5,296 bases of DNA from NCBI GenBank assembly GCA_003562535.1, contig PWUP01000310.1, forward strand, positions 1 through 5,296, read 5' to 3'. This document shows positions 1 through 5,129 of this stretch, in pieces. The notes beneath the pieces were generated by a model. The model had not been told where the DNA came from, did not search any database, and worked only from the letters and a program-made list of their open reading frames with translations. Source of the DNA: Gammaproteobacteria bacterium. GTDB taxonomy: Bacteria; Pseudomonadota; Gammaproteobacteria; Competibacterales; Competibacteraceae. How positions within the stretch are numbered: the stretch's first letter is position 1; every line of letters starts with the position of its first letter. Made by a program: the position numbers and the translations under genes.

Positions 1-294
1 AATAACTTGAACTAATCGCCAGAACTTGGTTTTCGATAACGGCCGACATTGTTCTACGATGACCGTGTCGCCTATTTGGCATTGGTTATGTTCGTCATGA
101 GCATGCAATTTTGTGCGTCGGCGCACATATTTGCCGTAAAGCGGGTGACGCTCTACACGCTCAATGATCACCGTAATGGTTTTATCCATACGGTTGCTGC
201 TGACTTGACCGACAATACTGCGCGCTGCAGACGGCGTGTGCGTATCAGCGCTGTGTGGAGTAATCGGTGTACTCGTTTCGTGCTCAGTCATCAT
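1..294 (-). CDS. rpsQ: 30S ribosomal protein S17 (uS17), 3' end outside window, with N-terminal extension
   Basis: S17 is a primary 16S rRNA-binding protein of the 30S body with an OB-type beta-barrel. The 98 visible codons reach the left edge without a stop; comparison with E. coli S17 (84 residues) suggests only a few codons are missing. The core begins at about residue 26 with SIVGQVSSNRMDKTITV, then ERVERHPLYGKYVRRRTKLHAHDEHN at about 45-70, IGDTVIV, and CRPLSKTKFWRLVQV near the edge. Ahead of it lies an extra stretch of about 18 residues rich in Thr, Ser, Pro and His and lacking Lys, which E. coli S17 does not have. Two ATGs stand in tandem (294 and 291). The first forms an ATGA overlap with the rpmC stop and is 11 bases from a GGAG. 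No other ATG, GTG or TTG occurs in frame before Met36, so the extension is not a start-choice artefact. Confidence 0.96.
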   Translation of the reverse strand, partial: MMTEHETSTPITPHSADTHTPSAARSIVGQVSSNRMDKTITVIIERVERHPLYGKYVRRRTKLHAHDEHNQCQIGDTVIVEQCRPLSKTKFWRLVQVI

Positions 295-485
295 GAGCGC
301 TGTTTCTCCGCAAGAATCATATTAATCCGCGCAATATTGCGGCGAGATTTTTTAAACAAATGTGACCTAGACAATTGACCTGTGGCTTTTTGTATCCGCA
401 GATTAAACTGTTCGCGCAACAACTCTAGACGCTCTTGTTTAAGTTCTTCCACAGTTTTCTGACGCCATTCATTGACACTGCTCAT
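291..485 (-). CDS. rpmC: 50S ribosomal protein L29 (uL29)
   Basis: L29 is a small alpha-helical 50S protein near the tunnel exit, beside L23. With the ATG at 485 it has 64 residues (E. coli 63). It shows the expected helical-hairpin pattern: WRQKTVEELKQERLELLREQFNLRIQ, then ATGQLSRSHLFKKSRRNIARINMIL and a short tail EKQRS. The segment LLREQFNLR is the clearest family mark. A GTG at 488, one codon upstream, is an alternative start. I prefer ATG because GGTGA in the end of rplP lies 4 bases before it, against 1 base for the GTG. The ATG overlaps the rplP stop by one base (TGATG), and the rpmC stop overlaps the rpsQ start, so the three genes are probably translationally coupled. Confidence 0.96.
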   Translation of the reverse strand: MSSVNEWRQKTVEELKQERLELLREQFNLRIQKATGQLSRSHLFKKSRRNIARINMILAEKQRS

Positions 486-898
486 CACATCACCGTCCGG
501 TTTACAAATACGGTTTTCACCGGCAGCTTAGCGGCTGCTAGACGAAACGCCTCACGGGCTAGATTTTCAGGCACTCCCTGCATTTCATAGAGAACCCGAC
601 CGGGCTGAACCTTAGCCACCCAGTATTCCACATTACCCTTACCGCTACCCATCCGAACTTCTAAAGGCTTTTCAGTGACGGGGACATCTGGAAAAATGCG
701 AATCCATACCTTACCGCCACGCTTGATATGGCGGTTAATGGCGCGCCGAGCAGCCTCGATTTGCCGAGCGGTAATACGACCTCGGGTGACGGCTTTAAGC
801 CCATATTCACCAAAGCTTACCTGAGCACCAGCCGTCGCTACACCGCGGTTACGGCCTTTATGCTGTTTCCTGAATTTTGTTCTCTTGGGCTGTAACAT
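485..898 (-). CDS. rplP: 50S ribosomal protein L16 (uL16)
   Basis: L16 is a late-assembling 50S protein that helps shape the A-site tRNA binding region near the peptidyl transferase centre. The product has 137 residues, one more than E. coli, with the insertion near residue 21-25. Family segments are MLQPKRTKFRKQHKGRNRG at 1-19, GRITARQIEAARRAINRH at about 40-57, KVWIRIFPD at 63-71, TEKPLEVRMGSGKGNVEYWV at about 75-94, and GRVLYEMQGVPENLAREAFR. Arg82 in EVRMG corresponds to E. coli Arg81, the residue hydroxylated by the oxygenase RoxA (YcfD), so that site is retained. The start is an ATG with AGAGGA 6 bases upstream. Its TGA shares one base with the preferred rpmC ATG. Confidence 0.99.
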   Translation of the reverse strand: MLQPKRTKFRKQHKGRNRGVATAGAQVSFGEYGLKAVTRGRITARQIEAARRAINRHIKRGGKVWIRIFPDVPVTEKPLEVRMGSGKGNVEYWVAKVQPGRVLYEMQGVPENLAREAFRLAAAKLPVKTVFVNRTVM

Positions 899-904
899 GC
901 GTTT

Positions 905-910
905 TCCTCT
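905..910 (-). promoter_or_regulatory. Ribosome-binding site of rplP
   Basis: AGAGGA lies 6 bases before the rplP ATG. It gives L16 independent initiation, as expected after a 79-base untranslated spacer where re-initiation from rpsC would be inefficient. Confidence 0.65.
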
Positions 911-925
911 ACCCTAAAATGCAAA

Positions 926-950
926 ACCCCGCCGACCACACGGACGAGGT
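926..950 (-). terminator. Putative weak terminator-like or attenuator hairpin between rpsC and rplP
   Basis: In the transcript ACCUCGUC (950 down to 943) can pair with GGCGGGGU (933 down to 926). This is an 8-bp stem that includes two G-U pairs and has a 9-base loop. The stem runs into UUUU (926-923), then GC and AUUUU. This resembles an intrinsic terminator with a broken U tract. Because rplP, rpmC and rpsQ follow at once, full termination is unlikely; a partial attenuator, a processing site or chance folding are all possible. Confidence 0.3.
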
Positions 951-963
951 GCGGAGTCTCCGC
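951..963 (-). other. Short GC-rich inverted repeat after rpsC
   Basis: The transcript reads GCGGAGACUCCGC. It can fold into a 5-bp GCGGA/UCCGC stem with a 3-base loop. It begins 14 bases after the rpsC stop and is immediately followed by the second hairpin at 926-950. No U tract follows it directly. It could protect or process the message, or be chance. No folding calculation was possible. Confidence 0.4.
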
Positions 964-977
964 GACGATTTGCTGGA

Positions 978-1652
978 CTAACCGGCTTTGGCGACTGATT
1001 TTGCGTCGGCGCTACGGCGATCCAGTGTAAAAACTTCGCCTTTAAAAATCCAAACCTTAATACCGATAATGCCGTAAGTCGTCAGCGCTTCGGCAAAACC
1101 GTAATCAATATCAGCACGCAAGGTGTGCAACGGTACTCGGCCTTCACGATACCACTCACTGCGCGCAATTTCGGCACCATTTAAACGCCCGGCAATATTG
1201 ATTTTGATGCCTTGAGCACCTAAGCGCATTGAATTAGCCACAGAACGCTTCATGGCTCGCCGAAACATAATCCGGCGCTCTAATTGTTGCGCCACGCTTT
1301 CAGCGACTAATTGGGCATCCAATTCCGGCTTGCGGACTTCTTCAATATTGACGTGCACCGGCATGCCGGCAAGCTTTGCCACCTCTTTGCGCAGAGCTTC
1401 AATATCTTCACCTTTTTTACCAATCACCACACCAGGGCGAGCGGTATGAATCGTAATGTGCATATTGCGCGCTGGCCGTTGTACCTCAATACGACTGACG
1501 GCCGCATTGGACAGTTTACGCTTGATGAACTCTCGCACCCGAGTATCCACTTCAAGGTAATCCGCAAAACTTTTGGAATCCGCATACCAGCGAGTATTCC
1601 AATCTGTTGAAATACCTAGGCGAATACCTTTAGGATGAACTTTTTGTCCCAT
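978..1652 (-). CDS. rpsC: 30S ribosomal protein S3 (uS3)
   Basis: S3 lies at the mRNA entry tunnel of the 30S subunit and contributes to the ribosome's mRNA helicase activity. The product has 224 residues against 233 in E. coli, with the deficit in the variable C-terminal tail. The N-terminus MGQKVHPKGIRLGI is diagnostic. A type II KH domain spans about 39-107 with its GKKG loop at 78-81. Arg131, Arg132 and Lys135 in FRRAMKR match the E. coli residues implicated in helicase function. The C-terminal domain carries GRLNGAEIARSEWYREGR at 155-172 and LRADIDYGFAEA. The tail DRRSADAKSVAKAG ends at TAG. AGGAG overlapping the rplV stop is 12 bases from the ATG, slightly far but the only candidate. 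A 79-base spacer with hairpins follows. Confidence 0.99.
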   Translation of the reverse strand: MGQKVHPKGIRLGISTDWNTRWYADSKSFADYLEVDTRVREFIKRKLSNAAVSRIEVQRPARNMHITIHTARPGVVIGKKGEDIEALRKEVAKLAGMPVHVNIEEVRKPELDAQLVAESVAQQLERRIMFRRAMKRSVANSMRLGAQGIKINIAGRLNGAEIARSEWYREGRVPLHTLRADIDYGFAEALTTYGIIGIKVWIFKGEVFTLDRRSADAKSVAKAG

Positions 1653-1667
1653 GATTATATGGATCTC

Positions 1668-2000
1668 CTACTGCTCGGCCACAGTGACCGAAATATGGCT
1701 GGTACGCTTCATGATTCGGTTACCGCGCCCTTTAGCACGGGCACGCATACGCTTCATCGTTGGCCCTTCATCAACTTGAATCGCCGCCACATGGAGTTCA
1801 TCAACATCAGCGCCTTCATTATGTTCAGCATTAGCAATCGCCGATTCGAGTACACCGAGGACTAAACGTGCCGATTTCAAATGACTGAACTTGAGCTGTT
1901 CTAACGCCTTTTCAACGGCTAAGCCCCGAACCTGATCCGCAACCAGACGGGCTTTTTGTGGTGATATGCGTGCGTATTTTAATTTGGCTACAGCTTGCAT
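1668..2000 (-). CDS. rplV: 50S ribosomal protein L22 (uL22)
   Basis: L22 binds several 23S rRNA domains. Its long beta-hairpin lines the peptide exit tunnel opposite L4, where macrolides and stalling peptides act. The product has 110 residues, the same length as E. coli L22. Recognisable parts are ARISPQKARLVADQVRG at 10-26, VLESAIANAEHNEGAD at 50-65, and the hairpin VDEGPTMKRMRARAKGRG at about 76-93, followed by KRTSHISV. The Met-Lys-Arg at 82-84, whose deletion in E. coli gives macrolide resistance, is intact. The ATG is 3 bases after the rpsS stop. A weak AAGAGA lies within the rpsS end. The TAG stop overlaps the AGGAG that serves rpsC. Confidence 0.99.
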   Translation of the reverse strand: MQAVAKLKYARISPQKARLVADQVRGLAVEKALEQLKFSHLKSARLVLGVLESAIANAEHNEGADVDELHVAAIQVDEGPTMKRMRARAKGRGNRIMKRTSHISVTVAEQ

Positions 2001-2003
2001 AGT

Positions 2004-2288
2004 TTATCTCTTACCCTTGACGGCCTTTTTATTGGCCGCATGTCCCTTAAATGTACGGGTCGCGGCAAACTCTCCCAGCTTATGGCCAATCATGTTTTCG
2101 TTAATCAACACAGGAACATGTTGGCGGCCATTATGCACAGCGATGGTGAGTCCAATCATCTCGGGCATAATCATCGAACGCCGTGACCACGTTTTGATCG
2201 GCTTACGGCTTTTGGTATCAACCGCATGTAATACTTTACGAGCCAAATGATCATCAATAAACGGGCCTTTTTTTACCGAACGTGGCAC
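2004..2288 (-). CDS. rpsS: 30S ribosomal protein S19 (uS19), GTG start
   Basis: S19 is a 30S head protein. It forms a complex with S13, contacts the 50S subunit through bridge B1, and lies near the A-site tRNA. The product has 94 residues (E. coli 92). The family pattern is clear: PRSVKKGPFIDDHLARKV at 2-19, then KPIKTWSRRSMIMPEMIGLTI, HNGRQHVPVLINENMIGHKLGEFA, and TRTFKGHAANKKA. The basic tail ends in KGKR. Translation starts at GTG, unlike the ATG starts chosen for the other complete genes here; AGAGGA 7 bases upstream supports it. The TAA stop is only 3 bases before the rplV ATG, so the two genes are probably translationally coupled. Confidence 0.98.
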   Translation of the reverse strand: MPRSVKKGPFIDDHLARKVLHAVDTKSRKPIKTWSRRSMIMPEMIGLTIAVHNGRQHVPVLINENMIGHKLGEFAATRTFKGHAANKKAVKGKR

Positions 2289-2295
2289 TACTCTA

Positions 2296-2301
2296 TCCTC
2301 T
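2296..2301 (-). promoter_or_regulatory. Ribosome-binding site of rpsS (supports its GTG start)
   Basis: AGAGGA lies 7 bases before the GTG at 2288, in the 18-base gap after rplB. The good match and spacing support GTG as the true initiation codon. The encoded N-terminus PRSVKKGPF is that of S19, and no ATG stands in a better position. Confidence 0.7.
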
Positions 2302-2306
2302 CGCCG

Positions 2307-3131
2307 TTATTTCTTGCTTCGCCGTACAATGAACTTGCCGGTGCGCTTGTTAGTCCGTGTTTTATGACCTTTGGTTGGAACCCCCCAAGGCGTCACCGGA
2401 TGCCGACCCCCTGAAGTGCGCCCTTCACCACCACCATGAGGATGATCGACGGGGTTCATAACAACACCGCGTACCGTGGGTCGGATGCCTAACCAGCGTT
2501 TAGCACCGGCTTTGCCTAATGATCTTAGGCTGTGTTCGGCATTACCGACCTCACCAATGGTCGCCTTGCAGTCAACATGCACTTTACGCATCTCGCCTGA
2601 GCGCAAGCGCAGCGTTGCATAGCTGCCCTCACGAGCCACTAACTGAGCGGAGGCACCGGCGCTACGCATCATCTGAGCCCCTTTGCCTGGCTTCATTTCG
2701 ACGCAGTGAATGGTACTACCGACAGGGACGTTACGCAGTGGCAGTGCGTTACCTGCTTTGATCGGTACCGCAGAACCGGAGGACACGGTGTCACCGGCTT
2801 TCAACCCACGGGGGGCGATAATATAACGTCTTTCACCGTCTGCGTAAAGCAGTAAAGCAATATGCGCACTGCGATTGGGGTCGTATTCTAACCGCTCCAC
2901 TCGCGCAGGGATATTGTCCTTATTGCGTCGAAAATCAATCAAGCGATAATGCTGCTTATGCCCGCCGCCTCGATGACGGGTTGTAATCCGCCCTTGGTTA
3001 TTGCGACCGCCGGAATGCGATTGCTTTTCCAATAAGGGTCGGAACGGTTCACCTTTATACACTTCTGGCGACTGCACCGAGACGACAAAACGGCGCCCGG
3101 GCGAAGTCGGCTTTTTCTTGACGACTGCCAT
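2307..3131 (-). CDS. rplB: 50S ribosomal protein L2 (uL2)
   Basis: L2 is one of the largest and most conserved 50S proteins. It is needed for subunit association, tRNA binding and peptidyl transferase activity. The product has 274 residues (E. coli 273) and aligns almost without gaps: MAVVKKKPTSPGRR at 1-14, GGRNNQGRITTRHRGGGHKQ at 41-60, LEYDPNRSAHIALL at 81-94, MKPGKGAQMMRSAGA at 146-160, and the C-terminal MNPVDHPHGGGEGR at 225-238. His230 in this count, the DHPHGGG histidine, corresponds to E. coli His229 in mature numbering, which is linked to peptidyl transfer. The end, KRTGKFIVRRSKK, is strongly basic. The ATG is preferred over an upstream GTG because MAVVK is the family N-terminus and AAGGAG is 5 bases away. 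The gene sits 31 bases after rplW and 18 bases before rpsS. Confidence 0.99.
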   Translation of the reverse strand: MAVVKKKPTSPGRRFVVSVQSPEVYKGEPFRPLLEKQSHSGGRNNQGRITTRHRGGGHKQHYRLIDFRRNKDNIPARVERLEYDPNRSAHIALLLYADGERRYIIAPRGLKAGDTVSSGSAVPIKAGNALPLRNVPVGSTIHCVEMKPGKGAQMMRSAGASAQLVAREGSYATLRLRSGEMRKVHVDCKATIGEVGNAEHSLRSLGKAGAKRWLGIRPTVRGVVMNPVDHPHGGGEGRTSGGRHPVTPWGVPTKGHKTRTNKRTGKFIVRRSKK

Positions 3132-3136
3132 AATCA

Positions 3137-3142
3137 CTCCTT
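3137..3142 (-). promoter_or_regulatory. Strong ribosome-binding site of rplB
   Basis: AAGGAG lies 5 bases before the ATG at 3131 and is one of the best Shine-Dalgarno matches in the window. An in-frame GTG at 3137, two codons upstream, overlaps this motif and so cannot use it. The site therefore fixes the rplB start at 3131. Confidence 0.8.
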
Positions 3143-3162
3143 AAAGCTGGATATTAGCCGCT

Positions 3163-3459
3163 TCATTCGGCACCGATAAATTCAATATCATCGCTAGGCG
3201 ATAGGCGCACATAGGCTTTTTTCCAATCTTTGCGACGCCCTCTGACTGCCCCAAAACGCTTGCTTTTGCCTTTGACCACAGCCACATTAACCGCCTCAAC
3301 GGTAACATCAAACAGCTTTTCAACCGCTTGTTTGATTTCTGGTTTGGTGGCATCACGAGCCACTTTAAACGCTATTTGGTTACTAGAATCAGCGAGCTGA
3401 GATGTTTTTTCGGACACATGCGGCCCAAGAATAATTTTTAACAGGCGTTCCTGATTCAT
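3163..3459 (-). CDS. rplW: 50S ribosomal protein L23 (uL23)
   Basis: L23 sits at the tunnel exit of the 50S subunit and is the docking point for trigger factor, SRP and the Sec translocon. With the start chosen here the product has 98 residues (E. coli 100). Visible signatures are ERLLKIILGPHVSEKT near the N-terminus, FKVARDATKPEIKQAVEKLF in the middle, VVKGKSKRFG, and RRKDWKKAYVRL near the C-terminus. The family's conserved Glu that docks trigger factor (VSEK) is present. An in-frame ATG three codons upstream (3468) would add MAV. I prefer 3459 because it aligns with the E. coli N-terminus, forms the conserved ATGA overlap with the rplD stop, and has the AGAGGA site at normal distance. The overlap implies translational coupling to L4. 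Confidence 0.97.
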   Translation of the reverse strand: MNQERLLKIILGPHVSEKTSQLADSSNQIAFKVARDATKPEIKQAVEKLFDVTVEAVNVAVVKGKSKRFGAVRGRRKDWKKAYVRLSPSDDIEFIGAE

Positions 3460-4082
3460 GACAGCCATTCCTCTATCTTCGCTAACGCCGCTTGCGTGAG
3501 GATCACGCGCTCACTGGCCACTAGCGTCGTTGGCGCTAAGGTCTCAACGGTACAGATCGTCACATTGAATAAATTACGCATCGCCAATGCGAGTGTCTGG
3601 TCGATTTGATCGGTGAGCAGCAATACCCGTTGATCAGGACTCACACCTAAACGAGTCAGCAGAGCCAGTGCCTGTTTAGTACGCGGTTCCTCAAGGCCCA
3701 AATCCACCGTTACCGTCAAGCGATCTTGGCGGTGCAACTCGGAAAAAATAGCGCGTAAGGCACCACGATACATTTTTTTATTGACTTTTTGGCGATAGTT
3801 TTGTGGTCGAGCCGCAAAGGTCACTCCTCCGCCACGCCATAATGGGCTGCGAATGGTGCCCGCACGGGCACGCCCTGTACCTTTTTGCCGCCAAGGTTTG
3901 CTACCACCGCCGTTCACATCGGAACGTGCTTTCTGGGCGCGTGTTCCGGCGCGTCCACCGGCCATATAAGCGACAACGACTTGGTGCACTAGGGCGGAAT
4001 TAAAGTCGCGGTTAAATACCGTTTCGGCTAAGGGGAGATTACCGGAGGCTTCACCTGCGGAATTGATCAGTTGAATATCCAT
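3456..4082 (-). CDS. rplD: 50S ribosomal protein L4 (uL4)
   Basis: L4 is an early-assembling 50S protein whose long internal loop lines the peptide exit tunnel at its constriction. In E. coli free L4 also represses the S10 operon by acting on the leader RNA, affecting both transcription and translation. The product has 208 residues against 201. The hallmark loop is intact at about 47-103: TRAQKARSDV, KPWRQKGTGRARAG at 62-75, SPLWRGGGVTFAARPQ at 79-94, then VNKKMYRGAL. The C-terminal half diverges more, as is usual, and ends in EEWLS. The ATG lies 9 bases after the rplC stop, with a modest AAGAGAG purine run ahead of it. Its TGA overlaps the rplW ATG as ATGA, as in E. coli. Whether this L4 is a repressor cannot be seen, because no E. 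coli-like leader fits directly before rpsJ. Confidence 0.99.
   Translation of the reverse strand: MDIQLINSAGEASGNLPLAETVFNRDFNSALVHQVVVAYMAGGRAGTRAQKARSDVNGGGSKPWRQKGTGRARAGTIRSPLWRGGGVTFAARPQNYRQKVNKKMYRGALRAIFSELHRQDRLTVTVDLGLEEPRTKQALALLTRLGVSPDQRVLLLTDQIDQTLALAMRNLFNVTICTVETLAPTTLVASERVILTQAALAKIEEWLS
3469..3474 (-). promoter_or_regulatory. Ribosome-binding site that decides the rplW start
   Basis: AGAGGA inside the 3' end of rplD lies 9 bases before the ATG at 3459. It directly abuts another in-frame ATG at 3468, with no spacer. Only the 3459 start has a workable spacing, so that start is preferred. Confidence 0.6.
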
Positions 4083-4091
4083 AATACTCTC

Positions 4092-4736
4092 TTAACTCTT
4101 AGCCTTGACCGCAGGGCGTACAATCACGTCCCCACCTTTAGCACCCGGCACCGAACCTTTAATCAATAGCAGACCGCGATCGCTATCGACTCGGATCAGT
4201 TCAAGGTTTTGGGTTGTGCGCCGCACATTACCCATATGACCTGCCATCTTCTTACCTTTAAACACTTTTCCAGGACTTTGATTCTGACCAATGGAACCGC
4301 CAACCCGATGGGCGCGCGAGTTACCATGAGTATTGCGCTGACCGGTGAAATTATGGCGTTTAATGGTACCGGCGAACCCTTTACCAATACTGGTCGCCGT
4401 TACATCGACTTTCTGACCCGCCGTAAACAGGCTAACGTCCAGTTCATGACCGAGTGCTAAGTCTGCACCTTCATCCCCTACCAAGCGGAACTCCCATACG
4501 CCTCGCCCAGGGGCAACACCGGCCTTAGCAAAATGCCCAGCCATAGGAGAGGTCACGCGCTGCAATTTGCGCTGACCTGTAGTCACCTGAACTGCGTGGT
4601 AACCCTCGTTTTCAGGGGTACGAACCTGGGTCACCCTGTTTGGCTCCACCACGACTACGGTGACGGCAACTGATTTACCGTCATCCTGAAACAGCCGAGT
4701 CATGCCGACTTTACGACCTACTAATCCCAATGCCAT
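4092..4736 (-). CDS. rplC: 50S ribosomal protein L3 (uL3)
   Basis: L3 is an early 50S assembly protein. It binds 23S rRNA near its 3' end, and an extended loop reaches close to the peptidyl transferase centre. The product has 214 residues against 209 in E. coli. Diagnostic segments are GLVGRKVGMTR at 4-14, GHFAKAGVAPGRGVWEFR at about 67-84, GKGFAGTIKRHNF at 118-130, and the loop HGNSRAHRVGGSIGQNQSPG at 137-156 followed by GKVFKGKKMAGHMG. Gln153 of the GQNQ motif corresponds to E. coli Gln150, the residue methylated by PrmB, so the modification site is present. The ATG is supported by AAGGTGA 6 bases upstream. The C-terminus is slightly longer than in E. coli (VKAKS against VKA). rplD begins 9 bases after the stop. 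Confidence 0.99.
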   Translation of the reverse strand: MALGLVGRKVGMTRLFQDDGKSVAVTVVVVEPNRVTQVRTPENEGYHAVQVTTGQRKLQRVTSPMAGHFAKAGVAPGRGVWEFRLVGDEGADLALGHELDVSLFTAGQKVDVTATSIGKGFAGTIKRHNFTGQRNTHGNSRAHRVGGSIGQNQSPGKVFKGKKMAGHMGNVRRTTQNLELIRVDSDRGLLLIKGSVPGAKGGDVIVRPAVKAKS

Positions 4737-4742
4737 TCCCAG

Positions 4743-4749
4743 TCACCTT
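4743..4749 (-). promoter_or_regulatory. Ribosome-binding site of rplC
   Basis: AAGGTGA lies 6 bases before the rplC ATG. It matches the 3' part of the consensus TAAGGAGGTGA. It gives rplC independent initiation, fitting the long 72-base distance from the rpsJ stop, over which direct coupling would be inefficient. Confidence 0.7.
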
Positions 4750-4761
4750 ATCGATACGAGC

Positions 4762-4789
4762 GTGAGAGGAGGGGTGGCGCCCTCATCAC
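4762..4789 (-). other. Putative RNA hairpin in the rpsJ-rplC spacer
   Basis: In the transcript, GUGA-U-GAGG (4789 down to 4781) can pair with CCUCUCAC (4769 down to 4762). This gives an 8-bp stem with one bulged U and an 11-base loop. A G-U pair could extend it and an inner GAGGG/CCCUC pairing is an alternative. No U tract follows, so it is not a typical intrinsic terminator. It lies 12 bases upstream of the rplC ribosome-binding site, so an RNA-processing or translational role is possible but unproven. The pairing was read by eye and no folding energy was calculated. Confidence 0.4.
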
Positions 4790-4808
4790 AACAATCAATG
4801 AAAACCTA

Positions 4809-5120
4809 TTAATTCAAACGAATTTGAACATCAACACCCGCAGCCAAATCCAGCTTCATTAAAGCGTCTACGGTTTTATCTGTCGGGTCTACAATGTCCA
4901 TTAACCGCTTATGCGTTCTAATTTCGTACTGATCACGCGCGTCTTTATTGACATGCGGAGAGATCAGTAATGTGAAAATCTCTTTTTTAGTTGGCAAAGG
5001 AATGGGCCCTTTGACCTGAGCACCGGTACGCCGCGCGGTCTCGACAATTTCGCGTGCTGATTGATCAATCAAGCGATGATCAAACGCTTTCAGGCGAATA
5101 CGTATACGTTGGTTAGTCAT
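4809..5120 (-). CDS. rpsJ: 30S ribosomal protein S10 (uS10)
   Basis: S10 is a 30S head protein. In E. coli it also serves as NusE, pairing with NusB in transcription antitermination and contacting NusG. The 103-residue product has the same length as E. coli S10 and matches it throughout: RIRIRLKAFDHRLID at residues 5-19, GPIPLPTKKEIFT at about 38-50, SPHVNKDARDQYEIRTHKR at about 53-71, and LDLAAGVDVQI near the end. It starts at ATG, 9 bases after the tuf stop. The Shine-Dalgarno signal is weak: the best match is a GAG belonging to the last tuf codon, 12 bases from the ATG, which points to translational coupling with tuf. A 72-base spacer containing a hairpin follows the gene. Identification is secure. 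Confidence 0.99.
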   Translation of the reverse strand: MTNQRIRIRLKAFDHRLIDQSAREIVETARRTGAQVKGPIPLPTKKEIFTLLISPHVNKDARDQYEIRTHKRLMDIVDPTDKTVDALMKLDLAAGVDVQIRLN

Positions 5121-5129
5121 AGCGTCATG

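Noticed and set aside
49..378. 109-codon open frame on the plus strand across the rpsQ/rpmC region
   Set aside because: It is antisense to two conserved ribosomal-protein genes, its product resembles no family I recognise, and it has no plausible ribosome-binding site. It is a shadow of the minus-strand genes.
1252..1865. Plus-strand open frames opposite rpsC and rplV (1252-1449, 1311-1610, 1635-1865)
   Set aside because: All lie antisense to highly conserved coding sequence, overlap one another and show no recognisable protein features.
1966..2761. Plus-strand open frames opposite rpsS and rplB (1966-2250, 1995-2186, 2519-2761)
   Set aside because: Antisense shadows of S19 and L2 with no family resemblance.
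3141..3356. 71-codon minus-strand frame overlapping rplW
   Set aside because: It is an out-of-frame reading of the L23 gene; the L23 frame is fully conserved, so this is coincidental.
3803..4460. Open frames opposite or out of frame with rplD and rplC (3803-4003 plus, 4209-4460 plus, 4196-4387 minus)
   Set aside because: They shadow conserved L4 and L3 coding sequence and have no independent support.
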